Source: Robertmurraya dakarensis
Lineage (GTDB): Bacteria; Bacillota; Bacilli; Bacillales; Cytobacillaceae
Assembly (NCBI RefSeq): GCF_900156875.1
Contig: NZ_LT707408.1
Coordinates: 1,101,056-1,165,055, forward strand
Direction: 5' to 3'
DNA length: 64,000 bases
Every line of letters begins with the position of its first letter. The stretch's first letter is position 1. Shown piece by piece: positions 7,543 to 16,750 of the stretch. Below the pieces are notes generated by a model. That model saw only the letters and a list, made by a program, of their open reading frames with translations. It ran no database searches and was not told the origin of the DNA. Both the position numbers and the translations under genes were made by a program.

Positions 7543-9693
7543 CTATTTCTTAATAATCGATATACTGCCATCATGAAGGACAGCTCTTAATTCTTTTACA
7601 TTTGGTTCATCTAAGATAAAATCTGTAATTTTATCTTCAAGCTGTTCTTGTATGACCCTGCGCAATGGACGTGCTCCAAATGAAGGACTATAGCCTTTTT
7701 CAACAAGTATTTCTTTTACATCTTCTTCAACTGTAATGGTCATATCTTGCTCTTTTAACATCTCATCTAATTCGACCATCATTAAGTCAACAATTTTTAA
7801 TAGATGTTGTTTCTCGAGTCCCTTAAACTGAATAATACTATCAAATCTGTTAAGGAACTCTGGTTTAAAGAAGCTGCCTAATGAGTCAAGTATATTAAGT
7901 TCTTCTTCGGAATGGTCCTTATCAAAACCAACTTTAATTTCTTTATGGCCTACTCCAGCGTTACTTGTCATAATAATAACAGTGTCCTTAAAGCTGACCA
8001 CTCTCCCTTGGCTATCCGTTAATCTGCCGTCATCTAGAATCTGCAGGAACATATGCTGTACATCTGGATGAGCTTTTTCAATTTCATCCAATAGAATGAT
8101 GCTATAAGGATTACGGCGAACCTTTTCTGTTAATTGGCCGGCTTCATCATGTCCCACATACCCTGGAGGAGAACCGATTAATTTAGAGACGCTATGCTTT
8201 TCCATATATTCACTCATGTCAAGACGGATCATGGCTTCTTTAGAACCAAACAGTTCCATTGCCAGCGATTTAGATAACTCAGTTTTCCCTACCCCTGTTG
8301 GTCCTACGAACAGGAATGAACCAATTGGACGGTTCTTTGCCTTTAACCCTGCTCTGCTTCTTCTGATTGCTTTCGTAACTTTTAAAACAGCTTCATCTTG
8401 ACCAATTACTTTTTTTGCAAGATGATCATATAGATTTTTCATTTTTGTTTGTTCGTCTTCTTGTAGTTTACCAACGGGAATTCCTGTTTTCTTTTCAATT
8501 AAATGCTGGATATGTTCAGGACTAACAACAGGACGTTCCTGTTTAGCACTTGTGTTTAAGGATTTCTCCAGCTGTATTTCCTCTTCACGCAGCTTTGCAG
8601 CTTTTTCATAGTTTTCGGCTTTTAAGACAGCTTCTTTTTCTTTAGTAATCTCTTTCAAACGCTGTTCAATTTGTTCTGTTGAACGATAGTCTGATGCCAA
8701 GTTTAGTGTGGAACCAGCCTCATCCATTAAATCAATTGCTTTATCAGGAAGGAATCGATCTTGTATATAGCGGTGTGATAGATATACACAAGCTTCCAAT
8801 GCTTCTTCTGAAAATCTGACTTCATGAAAATCTTCGTATTTGGTCTTAAGACCTTTTAGTATTTCTTTAGCTTGTTCTACTGATGGTTCGTGAACATGAA
8901 CTGGTTGGAAGCGGCGTTCTAACGCTGCATCTTTTTCAATGTTTCGATATTCTTTTAGAGTGGTTGCCCCTACTAATTGCAGTTCACCGCGTGCTAATGC
9001 AGGTTTTAAAATGTTTCCGGCGTCCATAGAACCCTCAGCTGATCCAGCTCCTACCAGAAGATGTATTTCATCAATAAATAGAATGATGTTCTTCTTATGT
9101 TGAAGCTCGGCAATGATTCCCTTCATTCTTTCTTCGAACTGGCCTCGAATACCTGTGTTAGCCACAAGGGAAGCAACATCTAACAGGAAGACTTCTTTAT
9201 TTTTTAATTTGTTTGGTACTTTACCGTCAGCAATTTTCGCTGCCAAATCTTCAGCAATAGCCGTCTTCCCAACACCTGGCTCACCGATTAAAACAGGATT
9301 ATTCTTATTACGTCTATTTAGTATTTCGATTACGCGTTTTACTTCTTCTTCTCTGCCGATGACCGGATCAATGAGACCCGCCTTAGCTAGTCTAGTAAGG
9401 TTTCGTCCAAATTGATCAATGAACCCTCCATTTCCTCCTGTTGTTCCGGGAGGCGCGCCCTTCATGTCCTTTTGATCATGCTTGGAAGATTGAGAGAGCT
9501 TTTTGAAGAGCTCATCCATTGGAATACCGTTGTAAGGAGAGAATCCTGACATGCTTGGTCCAAAGGCAGATGTAATTTGTTCTCGTTCAGCTTTATAGCA
9601 GATTTGGCAAAGATGAACATCTTTCTCAACACCATTAACACTCATTGTTAAATGTACATTTGCATTTGCTTGTTGACATTTTTGACAAAGCAT
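7543..9693 (-). CDS. clpE: ClpE, ATP-dependent Clp protease unfoldase
   Basis: 716 residues. An N-terminal treble-clef-like zinc site (CQKC near 3-6, CQIC near 29-32) replaces the usual Clp N-domain. Two AAA+ modules follow: Walker A GEPGVGKT and Walker B in the first, GPTGVGKT with LDEIEKAH in the second. A UvrB-like coiled region lies between them. ClpE hands unfolded substrates to ClpP under heat stress. The start follows AGGAGG, and upstream are two CtsR operators over a sigma-A promoter. Gene order clpE-ykvI is as in B. subtilis. Confidence 0.96.
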   Translation of the reverse strand: MLCQKCQQANANVHLTMSVNGVEKDVHLCQICYKAEREQITSAFGPSMSGFSPYNGIPMDELFKKLSQSSKHDQKDMKGAPPGTTGGNGGFIDQFGRNLTRLAKAGLIDPVIGREEEVKRVIEILNRRNKNNPVLIGEPGVGKTAIAEDLAAKIADGKVPNKLKNKEVFLLDVASLVANTGIRGQFEERMKGIIAELQHKKNIILFIDEIHLLVGAGSAEGSMDAGNILKPALARGELQLVGATTLKEYRNIEKDAALERRFQPVHVHEPSVEQAKEILKGLKTKYEDFHEVRFSEEALEACVYLSHRYIQDRFLPDKAIDLMDEAGSTLNLASDYRSTEQIEQRLKEITKEKEAVLKAENYEKAAKLREEEIQLEKSLNTSAKQERPVVSPEHIQHLIEKKTGIPVGKLQEDEQTKMKNLYDHLAKKVIGQDEAVLKVTKAIRRSRAGLKAKNRPIGSFLFVGPTGVGKTELSKSLAMELFGSKEAMIRLDMSEYMEKHSVSKLIGSPPGYVGHDEAGQLTEKVRRNPYSIILLDEIEKAHPDVQHMFLQILDDGRLTDSQGRVVSFKDTVIIMTSNAGVGHKEIKVGFDKDHSEEELNILDSLGSFFKPEFLNRFDSIIQFKGLEKQHLLKIVDLMMVELDEMLKEQDMTITVEEDVKEILVEKGYSPSFGARPLRRVIQEQLEDKITDFILDEPNVKELRAVLHDGSISIIKK

Positions 9694-9726
9694 TTCACAA
9701 ACCTCCTAAATATATTAATGTCTTAC

Positions 9727-9749
9727 TTTGACTTTGACTATATTTGACC
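9727..9749 (-). promoter_or_regulatory. CtsR operator 1 of clpE
   Basis: On the minus strand GGTCAAA-TAT-AGTCAAA matches the CtsR heptad repeat (A/G)GTCAAAnAn(A/G)GTCAAA, and a third overlapping AGTCAAA follows. It lies between the -10 and the start codon. Confidence 0.9.
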
Positions 9750-9761
9750 TTCTGTGACTTT

Positions 9762-9790
9762 ATTATACTTTGACCTTTTTTGACTTTCAA
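9762..9790 (-). promoter_or_regulatory. Sigma-A promoter of clpE
   Basis: On the minus strand TTGAAA (-35, 9790-9785) and TATAAT (-10, 9767-9762) are separated by 17 bases, and the CtsR operator fills the spacer. Confidence 0.85.
9769..9785 (-). promoter_or_regulatory. CtsR operator 2 of clpE
   Basis: Minus-strand AGTCAAA-AAA-GGTCAAA is a perfect CtsR site lying exactly between -35 and -10, so bound CtsR would block RNA polymerase. Confidence 0.92.
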
Positions 9791-9895
9791 GTGCTTTTTA
9801 AAAAAATTTTTATGAACAAATATTTATCGGATTCTATAAATGCTCGTCATTGTTTGTCCTGAATTTCATATATTGAAAAGGAAGGAGGCTATGGA

Positions 9896-10936
9896 ATGAA
9901 GACAAACTGGGGGGCAGCCTTTCAAATTGCAGCAGTTTATGTTGGAACCGTAGTAGGGGCAGGTTTTGCCACAGGTAGAGAGATTGTAGAATTTTTTTCC
10001 CGCTTCGGTTTTATAGGTCTGATCGGCATATTAATGAGTGGTTATATTTTAATTTTTCAAGGCTCAAAACTAATGAGAATTTCTGCTCGTATTGGAGCTA
10101 AATCGTACCAAGAATTTAACGAGTATTTGTTCGGAAAAATATTGGGGACGATCATTAATTTATTAATGCTTGTTATGTTACTAGGGGTATGTGCAGTCAT
10201 GCTCTCAGGTGCTGGAGCCGTTTTTGATGAACAGCTTGGAGTCTCAAAAAACATCGGGCTGGTCATCACAATAGGACTGTCAGTACTTGTCATGCTAGTT
10301 GGAATCAAAGGGTTATTTGCAGTTAATACTTTTGTTGTTCCGATGATGATAGCCTTTAGCTTTATGCTTATGATTTTATCGATGAAGCTGCCCAATTTTA
10401 TGGATCAGCTATTATATATTCCATTTGCAGAAGACGGCTGGAAATCTGTAGTCGCACCTTTTTCATACACGGCATTTAATTTAGCTCTTGCACAAGCCGT
10501 ATTAGTACCTGTTGCTTCAGAGATTAAAGACGATCAGACGGTGAAATGGGGAGGGATACTTGGCGGAATTGCTCTGACAGTTATTTTGCTTTCTAGTCAT
10601 TTTACTCTTGTTATGCTGCCTAATGTAGAATTGTATAAAATTCCTATGGCAGTGATTATGAAGAATCTAGCATCAGGGTTTTATTGGATCTTTATTTTAA
10701 TCATTTATGGAGAGATTTTCACCTCAGTGATCGGAAATATCTTTGGGCTTGAACGGCAAATAAAGAACTACATTCGTATTCCTAGTATGATGATCGTAAC
10801 GATTATTTTTGCTATCACCTATTTTATTAGCTTAGTTGACTATGGTGTATTATTATCCTACTTATATCCTGTATTTGGGTATATCAGTATCACTTTTATT
10901 GTATTGTTATGGATGAAACCGCTCCATGAAGGTTGA
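9896..10936 (+). CDS. ykvI: YkvI-family membrane protein (LeuT-fold transporter-like)
   Basis: 346 residues and about ten membrane helices. The start has the GxxxGAGFATGREIxEFF pattern of the YkvI family, which recalls the unwound first helix of amino-acid/sodium symporters. The substrate is unknown. It starts after AAGGAGG, is transcribed away from clpE, and keeps the B. subtilis order clpE-ykvI. Confidence 0.8.
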   Translation: MKTNWGAAFQIAAVYVGTVVGAGFATGREIVEFFSRFGFIGLIGILMSGYILIFQGSKLMRISARIGAKSYQEFNEYLFGKILGTIINLLMLVMLLGVCAVMLSGAGAVFDEQLGVSKNIGLVITIGLSVLVMLVGIKGLFAVNTFVVPMMIAFSFMLMILSMKLPNFMDQLLYIPFAEDGWKSVVAPFSYTAFNLALAQAVLVPVASEIKDDQTVKWGGILGGIALTVILLSSHFTLVMLPNVELYKIPMAVIMKNLASGFYWIFILIIYGEIFTSVIGNIFGLERQIKNYIRIPSMMIVTIIFAITYFISLVDYGVLLSYLYPVFGYISITFIVLLWMKPLHEG

Positions 10937-10952
10937 GTTCCTTAAAAAGAAA

Positions 10953-10975
10953 AAAGACTCGATTTTCGAGTCTTT
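10953..10975. terminator. Bidirectional terminator between ykvI and a lipoprotein gene
   Basis: Stem AAAGACTCGA / TCGAGTCTTT with a 3-base loop. The A-rich left flank gives a U-run for the minus-strand gene. Confidence 0.75.
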
Positions 10976-10981
10976 CCTTCA

Positions 10982-11668
10982 TTAATTCTTTACGATTGTT
11001 TGGGCCATTTTTAAGAATGGATCTGTGTGGTCCTCGGTACTTTTCAAGAATAATGTAAGTTTTAATGATAATTCATCATTTTTAATTAGATATGCTTTCA
11101 CGACATCTGTATCGGAAGAAGCTTCAAAAGCTGTTCCATTTGTGAAGAATTCATCATCAGGGAGTTCAATCGTTTTAACCTCATTATTAACAACAGCTAG
11201 CTGAGATTTTGCGGTATTGATCGCTGAATCCCAATCCGCATCATCCGGCAATAACTCTATTCTCATAGAAATTTCATCGTCTTCAGACAAAAATACAATA
11301 TCCTTATTTGGTTCTTCGGCGGTTAGTTCATAATCTGGCAATACGAACATAGAGTAATTTTGATTATCGCTTGTTTTTAGAAAAGCGGTCTCTTCTTGAG
11401 TTTCTCCATTAACATTATATTCAATATTTTGCTCTAATATACGGACAGTATCATCTTCACTGCTATCGCTGCTGCCTTTATCATTAGCTTCTTCTATTTC
11501 GTCCGGTTCCTCAGAACTGCCATTTTCGGCTGTTTGCTCTTCCTCTTGGTTAACTTGTCCAGAGTCACTGCCATCCTCTGATTCTGAAGGATTTTCCGTC
11601 GTCCCGCAAGCAGAGAGCAGCATTACAAGAATGGTTATAAAAGAGAATATCTTTAGGAATTTTTTCAT
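10982..11668 (-). CDS. Putative lipoprotein with acidic linker
   Basis: 228 residues. A lipoprotein signal peptide (lipobox LLSAC, Cys21) is followed by an acidic Ser/Glu/Asp/Asn-rich low-complexity linker to about residue 72, then a globular extracellular domain. No catalytic motif is visible and I do not recognise the domain; its alternating beta pattern near FLKTSDNQNYSMFVLPDYEL recalls small anchored sensor or binding domains. It is a single-gene unit with a shared terminator. Confidence 0.65.
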   Translation of the reverse strand: MKKFLKIFSFITILVMLLSACGTTENPSESEDGSDSGQVNQEEEQTAENGSSEEPDEIEEANDKGSSDSSEDDTVRILEQNIEYNVNGETQEETAFLKTSDNQNYSMFVLPDYELTAEEPNKDIVFLSEDDEISMRIELLPDDADWDSAINTAKSQLAVVNNEVKTIELPDDEFFTNGTAFEASSDTDVVKAYLIKNDELSLKLTLFLKSTEDHTDPFLKMAQTIVKN

Positions 11669-11806
11669 GTTATCTCCCCCTTATTTAGTATCATTTCAAA
11701 ATATTAGACGTGATTTGTCTCAAATACGTTACATTTAAAAGAGACCATAGTAATCATTATATTGATAGCATGCCCGTTTAGTTTTAAGGATAACATTAAC
11801 AAGAGG

Positions 11807-12424
11807 TTAACTTAAAGGATAAATCACTAAAAGAAAAAGGTCGAATATTAAATGTGACACAATCACTAGTGGAAGACTATTTTTCCAAGCGTAAAGATAG
11901 CCCCAGAATACGCCAGACACTAAGGCAGCAAAAGGCAGCATTGCGGACCCGGAATATATTTGAGCAGACGCATACAGCAATGAAGCTAGAATCACACTGA
12001 AATGGACATTGTGATATTTATGCAATCTTTTTTGGACAAATCCTCTCCAAAAAAATTCCTCTCCGGGAATAATGACTAAAAAGAGAACGATATAATGCCA
12101 AAGTTGGCTTGGTGATAATTGTCTATAAAGTTGTGCAATATCTTTTGTCAGAGGGAGATTTGCTAATTGTATCAGAGAATTACCAGCCCAAAACAAACCA
12201 TAAAGGATGATCCCTGAGATCAGTCCATAAAAAAGGTTTGTCAGGAACGTGAGCTGGTTTTCAATTTCTTCCATAAAGATTGAATAACTTATAAGAAATA
12301 ACATTGCTGCCGTGAAAATATACCAAAACACATTTTTATCTTGAAAAGTAAAATAAAGCAAGAGGTGAGCTAAAAAGAACCCAAGGATGAGCTTTTTATC
12401 AGTTAGCGGCTTAGGTATAATCAT
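11807..12424 (-). CDS. CPBP-family intramembrane metalloprotease
   Basis: About 205 residues with several membrane helices. The glutamate motif GEEFFWRGF and a later HLIFD motif are those of CAAX-protease/bacteriocin-processing (Abi/CPBP) enzymes, which cleave within the membrane. The start at 12424 lies about ten bases after GAAAGGGG; an in-frame ATG at 12448 lies before that site and is rejected. The substrate is unknown and the gene stands alone. Confidence 0.78.
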   Translation of the reverse strand: MIIPKPLTDKKLILGFFLAHLLLYFTFQDKNVFWYIFTAAMLFLISYSIFMEEIENQLTFLTNLFYGLISGIILYGLFWAGNSLIQLANLPLTKDIAQLYRQLSPSQLWHYIVLFLVIIPGEEFFWRGFVQKRLHKYHNVHFSVILASLLYASAQIYSGSAMLPFAALVSGVFWGYLYAWKNSLPLVIVSHLIFDLFLLVIYPLS

Positions 12425-12615
12425 GATTCTAAAACCCCTTTCAAACAAACCAAGATATATTGTATCAAATAATAAAATATTTTGTTAGGTATTAGTCTGT
12501 AAGGTTGGAAAGTTTTGCAGCATTGTATTAGAAGGGGGTGTGACGGACTATCTATAGTGTAGGATAAAAAACCTAATTTTAGTTCACGATAATAAAAATG
12601 AAAGGAGGGTAAGGA

Positions 12616-12726
12616 ATGACTAAATCGAAAAGAGAAAAAGAACGAGAGTGGACAGTTAGGAAACAGGAACAAAACCCACATGGGAAAGTGAAATCTTTGA
12701 AGGAACTGTCGAAGGAAGAAGGATAA
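12616..12726 (+). CDS. Small basic protein (DUF6254-like)
   Basis: 36 residues after a strong AAAGGAGGGTAAGGA site. It is rich in Lys, Arg and Glu, with REKEREWTVRKQEQNPHGK at the start. From memory it resembles the short DUF6254 family of Bacillaceae; function unknown. No membrane helix is present. Confidence 0.55.
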   Translation: MTKSKREKEREWTVRKQEQNPHGKVKSLKELSKEEG

Positions 12727-12763
12727 ATCTGTTAATGAAAAAATGGCTGTAGACAGCGGGAGA

Positions 12764-12880
12764 GTGCTAATCACCTCCTTTAACGTCGGCAGCCACTTGA
12801 TCATACATATAGAATTTATTATTACTATGTTAGCAACCTTAGGCTGGACGGTAGTAATAATTTCGTATTTTAAAAGGTAG
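12764..12880 (+). CDS. Possible small hydrophobic peptide, type I toxin-like
   Basis: 38-codon frame from a GTG that follows GCGGGAGA. The C-terminal half is one hydrophobic helix (IIHIEFIITMLATLGWTVV) with a basic end YFKR, a pattern seen in holin-like type I toxins. The first 45 bases can fold into an imperfect hairpin (GGCTG...CAGCC) that includes a GGAG(A)GTG/CACCTCC stem covering the start. Its end overlaps ykvS by 11 bases. Codon evidence is too short to be sure it is translated. Confidence 0.3.
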   Translation: MLITSFNVGSHLIIHIEFIITMLATLGWTVVIISYFKR

Positions 12881-13058
12881 AATTTTTGATAATTTTATAG
12901 TTTTTATGGTTGACAACGGTCCTTTGATCAAGTTCTAAATCTCGGTAATTTCCCATATAGGTTAAATCAACAATTACAGAGTTTTCATTTACTTTCTCTA
13001 CAACACCTTGCAGACCATCTCTAAATTCAATAACGTTTCCGACTTCTGCCTTTTTCAA
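12870..13058 (-). CDS. ykvS: YkvS-like DUF2187 protein
   Basis: 62 residues. The pattern GNVIEFRDGLQGVVEKVNENSVIVDLTYM is the KOW/SH3-like fold of DUF2187 proteins. It starts with TTG three bases after GGAGAGAGGTTGA. Function is unknown. Its position between ykvI and ptsHI agrees with ykvS of B. subtilis. Confidence 0.8.
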   Translation of the reverse strand: MKKAEVGNVIEFRDGLQGVVEKVNENSVIVDLTYMGNYRDLELDQRTVVNHKNYKIIKNSTF

Positions 13059-13139
13059 TCAACCTCTCTCCTTTTTCTGCCAAATTTTATATTATTAACA
13101 GTTTGCACTAATTTCTCTCATTCGTAAAGAATCTTATGA

Positions 13140-13154
13140 AGTTTTCTGAAAAAT
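13140..13154. promoter_or_regulatory. CodY-like box
   Basis: AGTTTTCTGAAAAAT matches 13 of 15 positions of AATTTTCWGAAAATT. It lies between divergent ykvS and the gene at 13232. Predicted from sequence only. Confidence 0.35.
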
Positions 13155-13231
13155 TAACCATAAATAAGTATTTTTTGAAATAAGAGGGGATTTTATTTTA
13201 TTATTTACTTATCGGGAAAGGAGTGGGGCAA

Positions 13232-13426
13232 TTGGACGAGCAGTTCATCAATGACATGTTCGAAAAGCTAAAAAGAGGAGAAATGTCCGAATACTTCGTG
13301 AAAAAAGAGGACTTTTTATCGATTAGGGAGGTTCTTGTTAAAAGACCTGACTTTAAACATTTTAGAGGGATTGCAAGAAGAAACGGAGATGTCATTTATC
13401 AATATAGAGAAATAGCAAGAAGCTAA
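13232..13426 (+). CDS. Small conserved-looking protein, function unknown
   Basis: 64 residues from a TTG nine bases after AAAGGAG; an in-frame GTG at 13223 is too close to that site. The protein is charged and probably helical with a short basic tail (FRGIARRNGDVIYQYREIARS). No membrane segment, cysteines or known motif are seen. It has its own ribosome site and sits upstream of the Spo0E-like gene. Confidence 0.55.
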   Translation: MDEQFINDMFEKLKRGEMSEYFVKKEDFLSIREVLVKRPDFKHFRGIARRNGDVIYQYREIARS

Positions 13427-13539
13427 AACCGAACGGATGTGGAATACATCAAAAATATTCCAATCTGTATATAAAGAACTATATTTTTTATTATAATCGT
13501 AGTAAAATATATGTAAATATATGTTAGAGGTGAATGCTG

Positions 13540-13725
13540 ATGAGTACTCTTCTTTCTGATAATAATCTAATTCGTTTAATTGAATGGAAACGGACTGAGA
13601 TGATGGAAAGTGCTTCTAAAACAGGGATTCTAAGCAGCCAAACCATTAGGAAAAGCACGGAGCTTGATCAGCTGTTAAACCTGCAACAACATTTAGCTAG
13701 TCAATCACTGAATCATTCAAAATAA
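13540..13725 (+). CDS. Spo0E-like aspartyl-phosphate phosphatase
   Basis: 61 residues. The helical hairpin carries the signature SSQTIRKSTELDQLL, matching the SQxxxxxSxxLDxLL motif of Spo0E, YisI and YnzD, which remove phosphate from Spo0A~P and so delay sporulation. The ATG at 13540 lies seven bases after AGAGGTG; an ATG at 13534 is too close. A TATAAT lies upstream. This supports a spore-forming host. Confidence 0.82.
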   Translation: MSTLLSDNNLIRLIEWKRTEMMESASKTGILSSQTIRKSTELDQLLNLQQHLASQSLNHSK

Positions 13726-13799
13726 AAATGAATGAAGAACAGTATATGATCAGTTTGATGGTACTATCAGTAGTCAGGTATAAAGTATAAAATGAAGAA

Positions 13800-13836
13800 A
13801 CACCGGTCAATTATATAAAAGGACTGGTGTTTTTAT
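13800..13836. terminator. Terminator shared by the Spo0E-like and PilZ genes
   Basis: Stem ACACCGGTC / GACTGGTGT (one G-T pair) followed by TTTTATTTTTT on the plus strand; the left flank is A-rich. Confidence 0.75.
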
Positions 13837-14225
13837 TTTTTAAGTTTAGTTTGATGTGTTCTTCTAGAATATTCCTTCAATTCGTCAATTATCTCTTTCT
13901 TGGTTTCGATGTTATCAAGCCCCACTAAACCATAAGTTAAGGAAGAATGAGCACCTAACTTTTTCCACTTTGGTTCAGCAAGCATGGTAATTTGTTTTTC
14001 ATTTAAGACAAAAGTTAATTCCACTAAAAAACGTTTCTTTTCAATGGGCAAATTAATATGTGTAGAGAACTTAACTCCGTTAGGACTCAAATCCAAAATT
14101 AGAACAGGCGCTTCCTTTGTATGGCCACTTATCCCATCTATCTGTAAAATCCTGAATGTCCCCTTGATGGGGTCTCCAAATGTAAAACGAAAAGGTTCTT
14201 CCCTGCGAAATAGCATTTTGATCAC
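13833..14225 (-). CDS. PilZ-domain protein
   Basis: 130 residues. An N-terminal segment with RREEPFR precedes a beta-barrel containing DLSPNGVKF, the (D/N)xSxxG motif of PilZ domains that bind cyclic di-GMP. The upstream arginine pair could be the RxxxR half. A signalling output is inferred. It stands alone, and the nearby ykuI-like EAL gene belongs to the same signalling theme but is not linked. Confidence 0.7.
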   Translation of the reverse strand: MIKMLFRREEPFRFTFGDPIKGTFRILQIDGISGHTKEAPVLILDLSPNGVKFSTHINLPIEKKRFLVELTFVLNEKQITMLAEPKWKKLGAHSSLTYGLVGLDNIETKKEIIDELKEYSRRTHQTKLKK

Positions 14226-14593
14226 CTTAGCCTATATGAAAATAGGAGCAATATGTATCCTCTAGGTTTAATGAACTTGCAAGATTTTATTGGATAAATA
14301 CATCCTCTATGTAAAATCATAATAATAAAAGGAAGATTTTTCAATAATTCACCACAAAATTTTATAGATAATAAGTGAAAAAATTTATGCACTAGGGTCT
14401 GATGTAGCTGATCTTAAATTAATACACCATCCAAGCAGAATAGATAATGGAAGTTTTATATACATGAATAAGTTGTTATCGGAAAAAATAATCATAGTAA
14501 ATAAAATTTTTCTTAATGAACGTTAGGGAGGTCTCCTAATCAAAGAAATGCCCATTATTTTTGGATAATTGAATAAAAGGAGTATGATTATTT
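14226..14593. other. Intergenic region upstream of ptsH
   Basis: AT-rich. No convincing frame, RNA antiterminator or cre site seen; a partial repeat TTAGG...CCTAA lies near 14524-14541. B. subtilis has ptsG directly upstream of ptsHI; here no ptsG or glcT is present. Confidence 0.4.
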
Positions 14594-14860
14594 ATGGCAG
14601 AAAAACAATTTAAGGTTACCGCTGAATCAGGCATTCATGCGCGCCCTGCAACCCTTTTGGTTCAAACGGCAAGCAGATTCGATGCCGAAATTCTTCTTGT
14701 GTACAATGAAAAAAAGGTTAATTTAAAGTCGATTATGGGGGTGATGTCAGTTGGAGTGGGTAAAGATGCTGACATCACTATTATTGCTGAGGGAAACGAT
14801 GCAGACGAAGCTCTAAGAAGTCTTGAAGAAACAATGATGAAAGAAGGGTTAATCTCATAA
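14594..14860 (+). CDS. ptsH: HPr, phosphocarrier protein of the PTS
   Basis: 88 residues. The catalytic His15 is in SGIHARPAT, and the regulatory Ser46 in [10 protein letters not shown] is the target of HPr kinase, so it can serve both sugar uptake and CcpA-mediated catabolite repression. Its stop overlaps the ptsI start (TAATG). Confidence 0.98.
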   Translation: MAEKQFKVTAESGIHARPATLLVQTASRFDAEILLVYNEKKVNLKSIMGVMSVGVGKDADITIIAEGNDADEALRSLEETMMKEGLIS

Positions 14861-16590
14861 TGAGTTTTTTAAAAGGAATTGCTGCTTCCAATGGCATTTC
14901 AATCGCAAAAGCTTACCACTTAGTTGAACCTAATCTTTCCTTTGAAAAGAAGACAATAGAAAATCCTACAAAGGAAATTGAAAGATTTCAAAATGCATTA
15001 AATCGATCTACAACAGATCTCGAAAGTATTAGAGATCATGCTAAAGAGAATCTAGGAGAAGACAAAGCAGCCATATTCGATGCGCATCTACTTGTTCTTA
15101 ACGATCCAGAACTGACGAATCCAATTGAAGACATGATAAAAACAGAAAAAGTAAATGCAGAACACGCATTAAAGGAAATCGCTGAACGATTTGTTTCCAT
15201 GTTTGAAGCAATGGAAAATGAATACATGAAAGAACGAGCAGCGGATATTCGTGATGTTACGAAACGGATACTAGCACATTTGTTAAACGTTCAGCTGCCA
15301 AATCCTAGTATGATTTCAGAAGAAGTCGTAATTGTGGCTGAGGACTTAACTCCATCTGATACAGCGCAATTGAACCGTAAGTACGTTAAAGGGTTCACGA
15401 CTGATATTGGCGGTCGAACATCCCATTCAGCTATTATGGCACGTTCTTTAGAAATTCCTGCGGTTGTGGGAACGAGAACAGCAACAAAAGAAATTGAAAA
15501 TGGGGATTTAGTGATCGTAGATGGATTAAAAGGGGAAGTACATATTAATCCTACGCAAGAAGCTGTCGAACAATATAAAAAGGAATATGAAGCCTATGAA
15601 ATACAAAAAGCAGAGTGGGCCAAGCTTGTTAATGAAAAGACAGTAACAGCGGACGGTTACCGTGTTGAATTAGCTGCCAATATTGGTACTCCGAAAGATC
15701 TAAAAGGCGTCTTAGATAACGGTGGAGAGGCGGTAGGCCTGTATCGTACTGAATTTCTTTACATGGGCAGAGATCATCTTCCTACAGAGGAAGAGCAGTT
15801 TGAATCATATAAGGCTGTCTTAGAGGGAATAAAAGAGAAACCAGTTGTAGTTCGTACATTAGACATCGGTGGAGATAAGGAACTGCCATATTTACAATTA
15901 CCTAAAGAAATGAATCCGTTTTTAGGTTTCCGTGCCATTCGGCTATGCTTAGAGGAGCAAGATATTTTCCGCACACAATTAAGAGCATTGTTGAGAGCAA
16001 GTGTGTTCGGAAACTTAAAAATTATGTTTCCGATGATTGCGACAATAGATGAGTTCCGAGAAGCAAAAAGACTGCTGAAAGAAGAGAAGGAAAAGCTAAC
16101 CAATGAAGGGGTAAAGGTAGCGGACAATATTGAGGTAGGAATAATGGTTGAAATTCCTTCTACTGCAATAATTGCAGACGCTTTTGCCAAAGAGGTAGAT
16201 TTCTTCAGTATTGGAACGAATGATTTAATACAGTATACGATGGCCGCAGATCGAATGAATGAACGTGTATCCTATTTGTATCAGCCTTATAGTCCATCCA
16301 TACTTCGACTCGTGAAAATGGTCATTGATGCAGCTCATAAGGAAGGCAAGTGGGCAGGAATGTGTGGAGAAATGGCCGGTGATGAAACTGCGATTCCTAT
16401 TCTCCTTGGTCTAGGTTTGGATGAATTTTCGATGAGTGCGACTTCAATTCTGAAAGCGCGGTCACAAATCCTGCAATTAGAGAAAACGGAGATGGAAAAA
16501 CTAGCTCGCCGAGTTTTGGAAATGTCTACAACGGAAGAGGTTATACAGGCAGTTAATGAAGCCGTTAACGGTGATAAAAAAACGAGCTAG
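14860..16590 (+). CDS. ptsI: Enzyme I of the phosphotransferase system
   Basis: 576 residues. The HPr-binding helical domain is followed by the phospho-histidine loop [13 protein letters not shown] (near residue 190) and a C-terminal TIM barrel with the PEP site, including GTNDLIQY and GMCGEMAGD. It moves phosphate from PEP to HPr. It is translationally coupled to ptsH and ends at a strong terminator. Confidence 0.98.
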   Translation: MSFLKGIAASNGISIAKAYHLVEPNLSFEKKTIENPTKEIERFQNALNRSTTDLESIRDHAKENLGEDKAAIFDAHLLVLNDPELTNPIEDMIKTEKVNAEHALKEIAERFVSMFEAMENEYMKERAADIRDVTKRILAHLLNVQLPNPSMISEEVVIVAEDLTPSDTAQLNRKYVKGFTTDIGGRTSHSAIMARSLEIPAVVGTRTATKEIENGDLVIVDGLKGEVHINPTQEAVEQYKKEYEAYEIQKAEWAKLVNEKTVTADGYRVELAANIGTPKDLKGVLDNGGEAVGLYRTEFLYMGRDHLPTEEEQFESYKAVLEGIKEKPVVVRTLDIGGDKELPYLQLPKEMNPFLGFRAIRLCLEEQDIFRTQLRALLRASVFGNLKIMFPMIATIDEFREAKRLLKEEKEKLTNEGVKVADNIEVGIMVEIPSTAIIADAFAKEVDFFSIGTNDLIQYTMAADRMNERVSYLYQPYSPSILRLVKMVIDAAHKEGKWAGMCGEMAGDETAIPILLGLGLDEFSMSATSILKARSQILQLEKTEMEKLARRVLEMSTTEEVIQAVNEAVNGDKKTS

Positions 16591-16679
16591 CTAGGTTTAG
16601 AAAGTGGATTTGCGGGTATAGTATGGTAAGCACTTAGGTTGATATCGTTAAGCTAAATCATTGTCATTTTCCCCCTATG

Positions 16680-16706
16680 GAACCGGTTGATAATCGGTTC
16701 TTTTTT
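16680..16706 (+). terminator. Terminator of ptsHI
   Basis: Stem GAACCG / CGGTTC, 9-base loop, then six T. Confidence 0.85.
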
Positions 16707-16750
16707 CTATGCTTTCTTTTCTATATAATGGGGAGGAAGGAGGAGTAACA

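Noticed and set aside
12421..12804. 127-codon minus-strand frame
   Set aside because: It covers the better supported small gene at 12616 on the other strand and has Phe/Ser-rich low-complexity sequence with no ribosome site.
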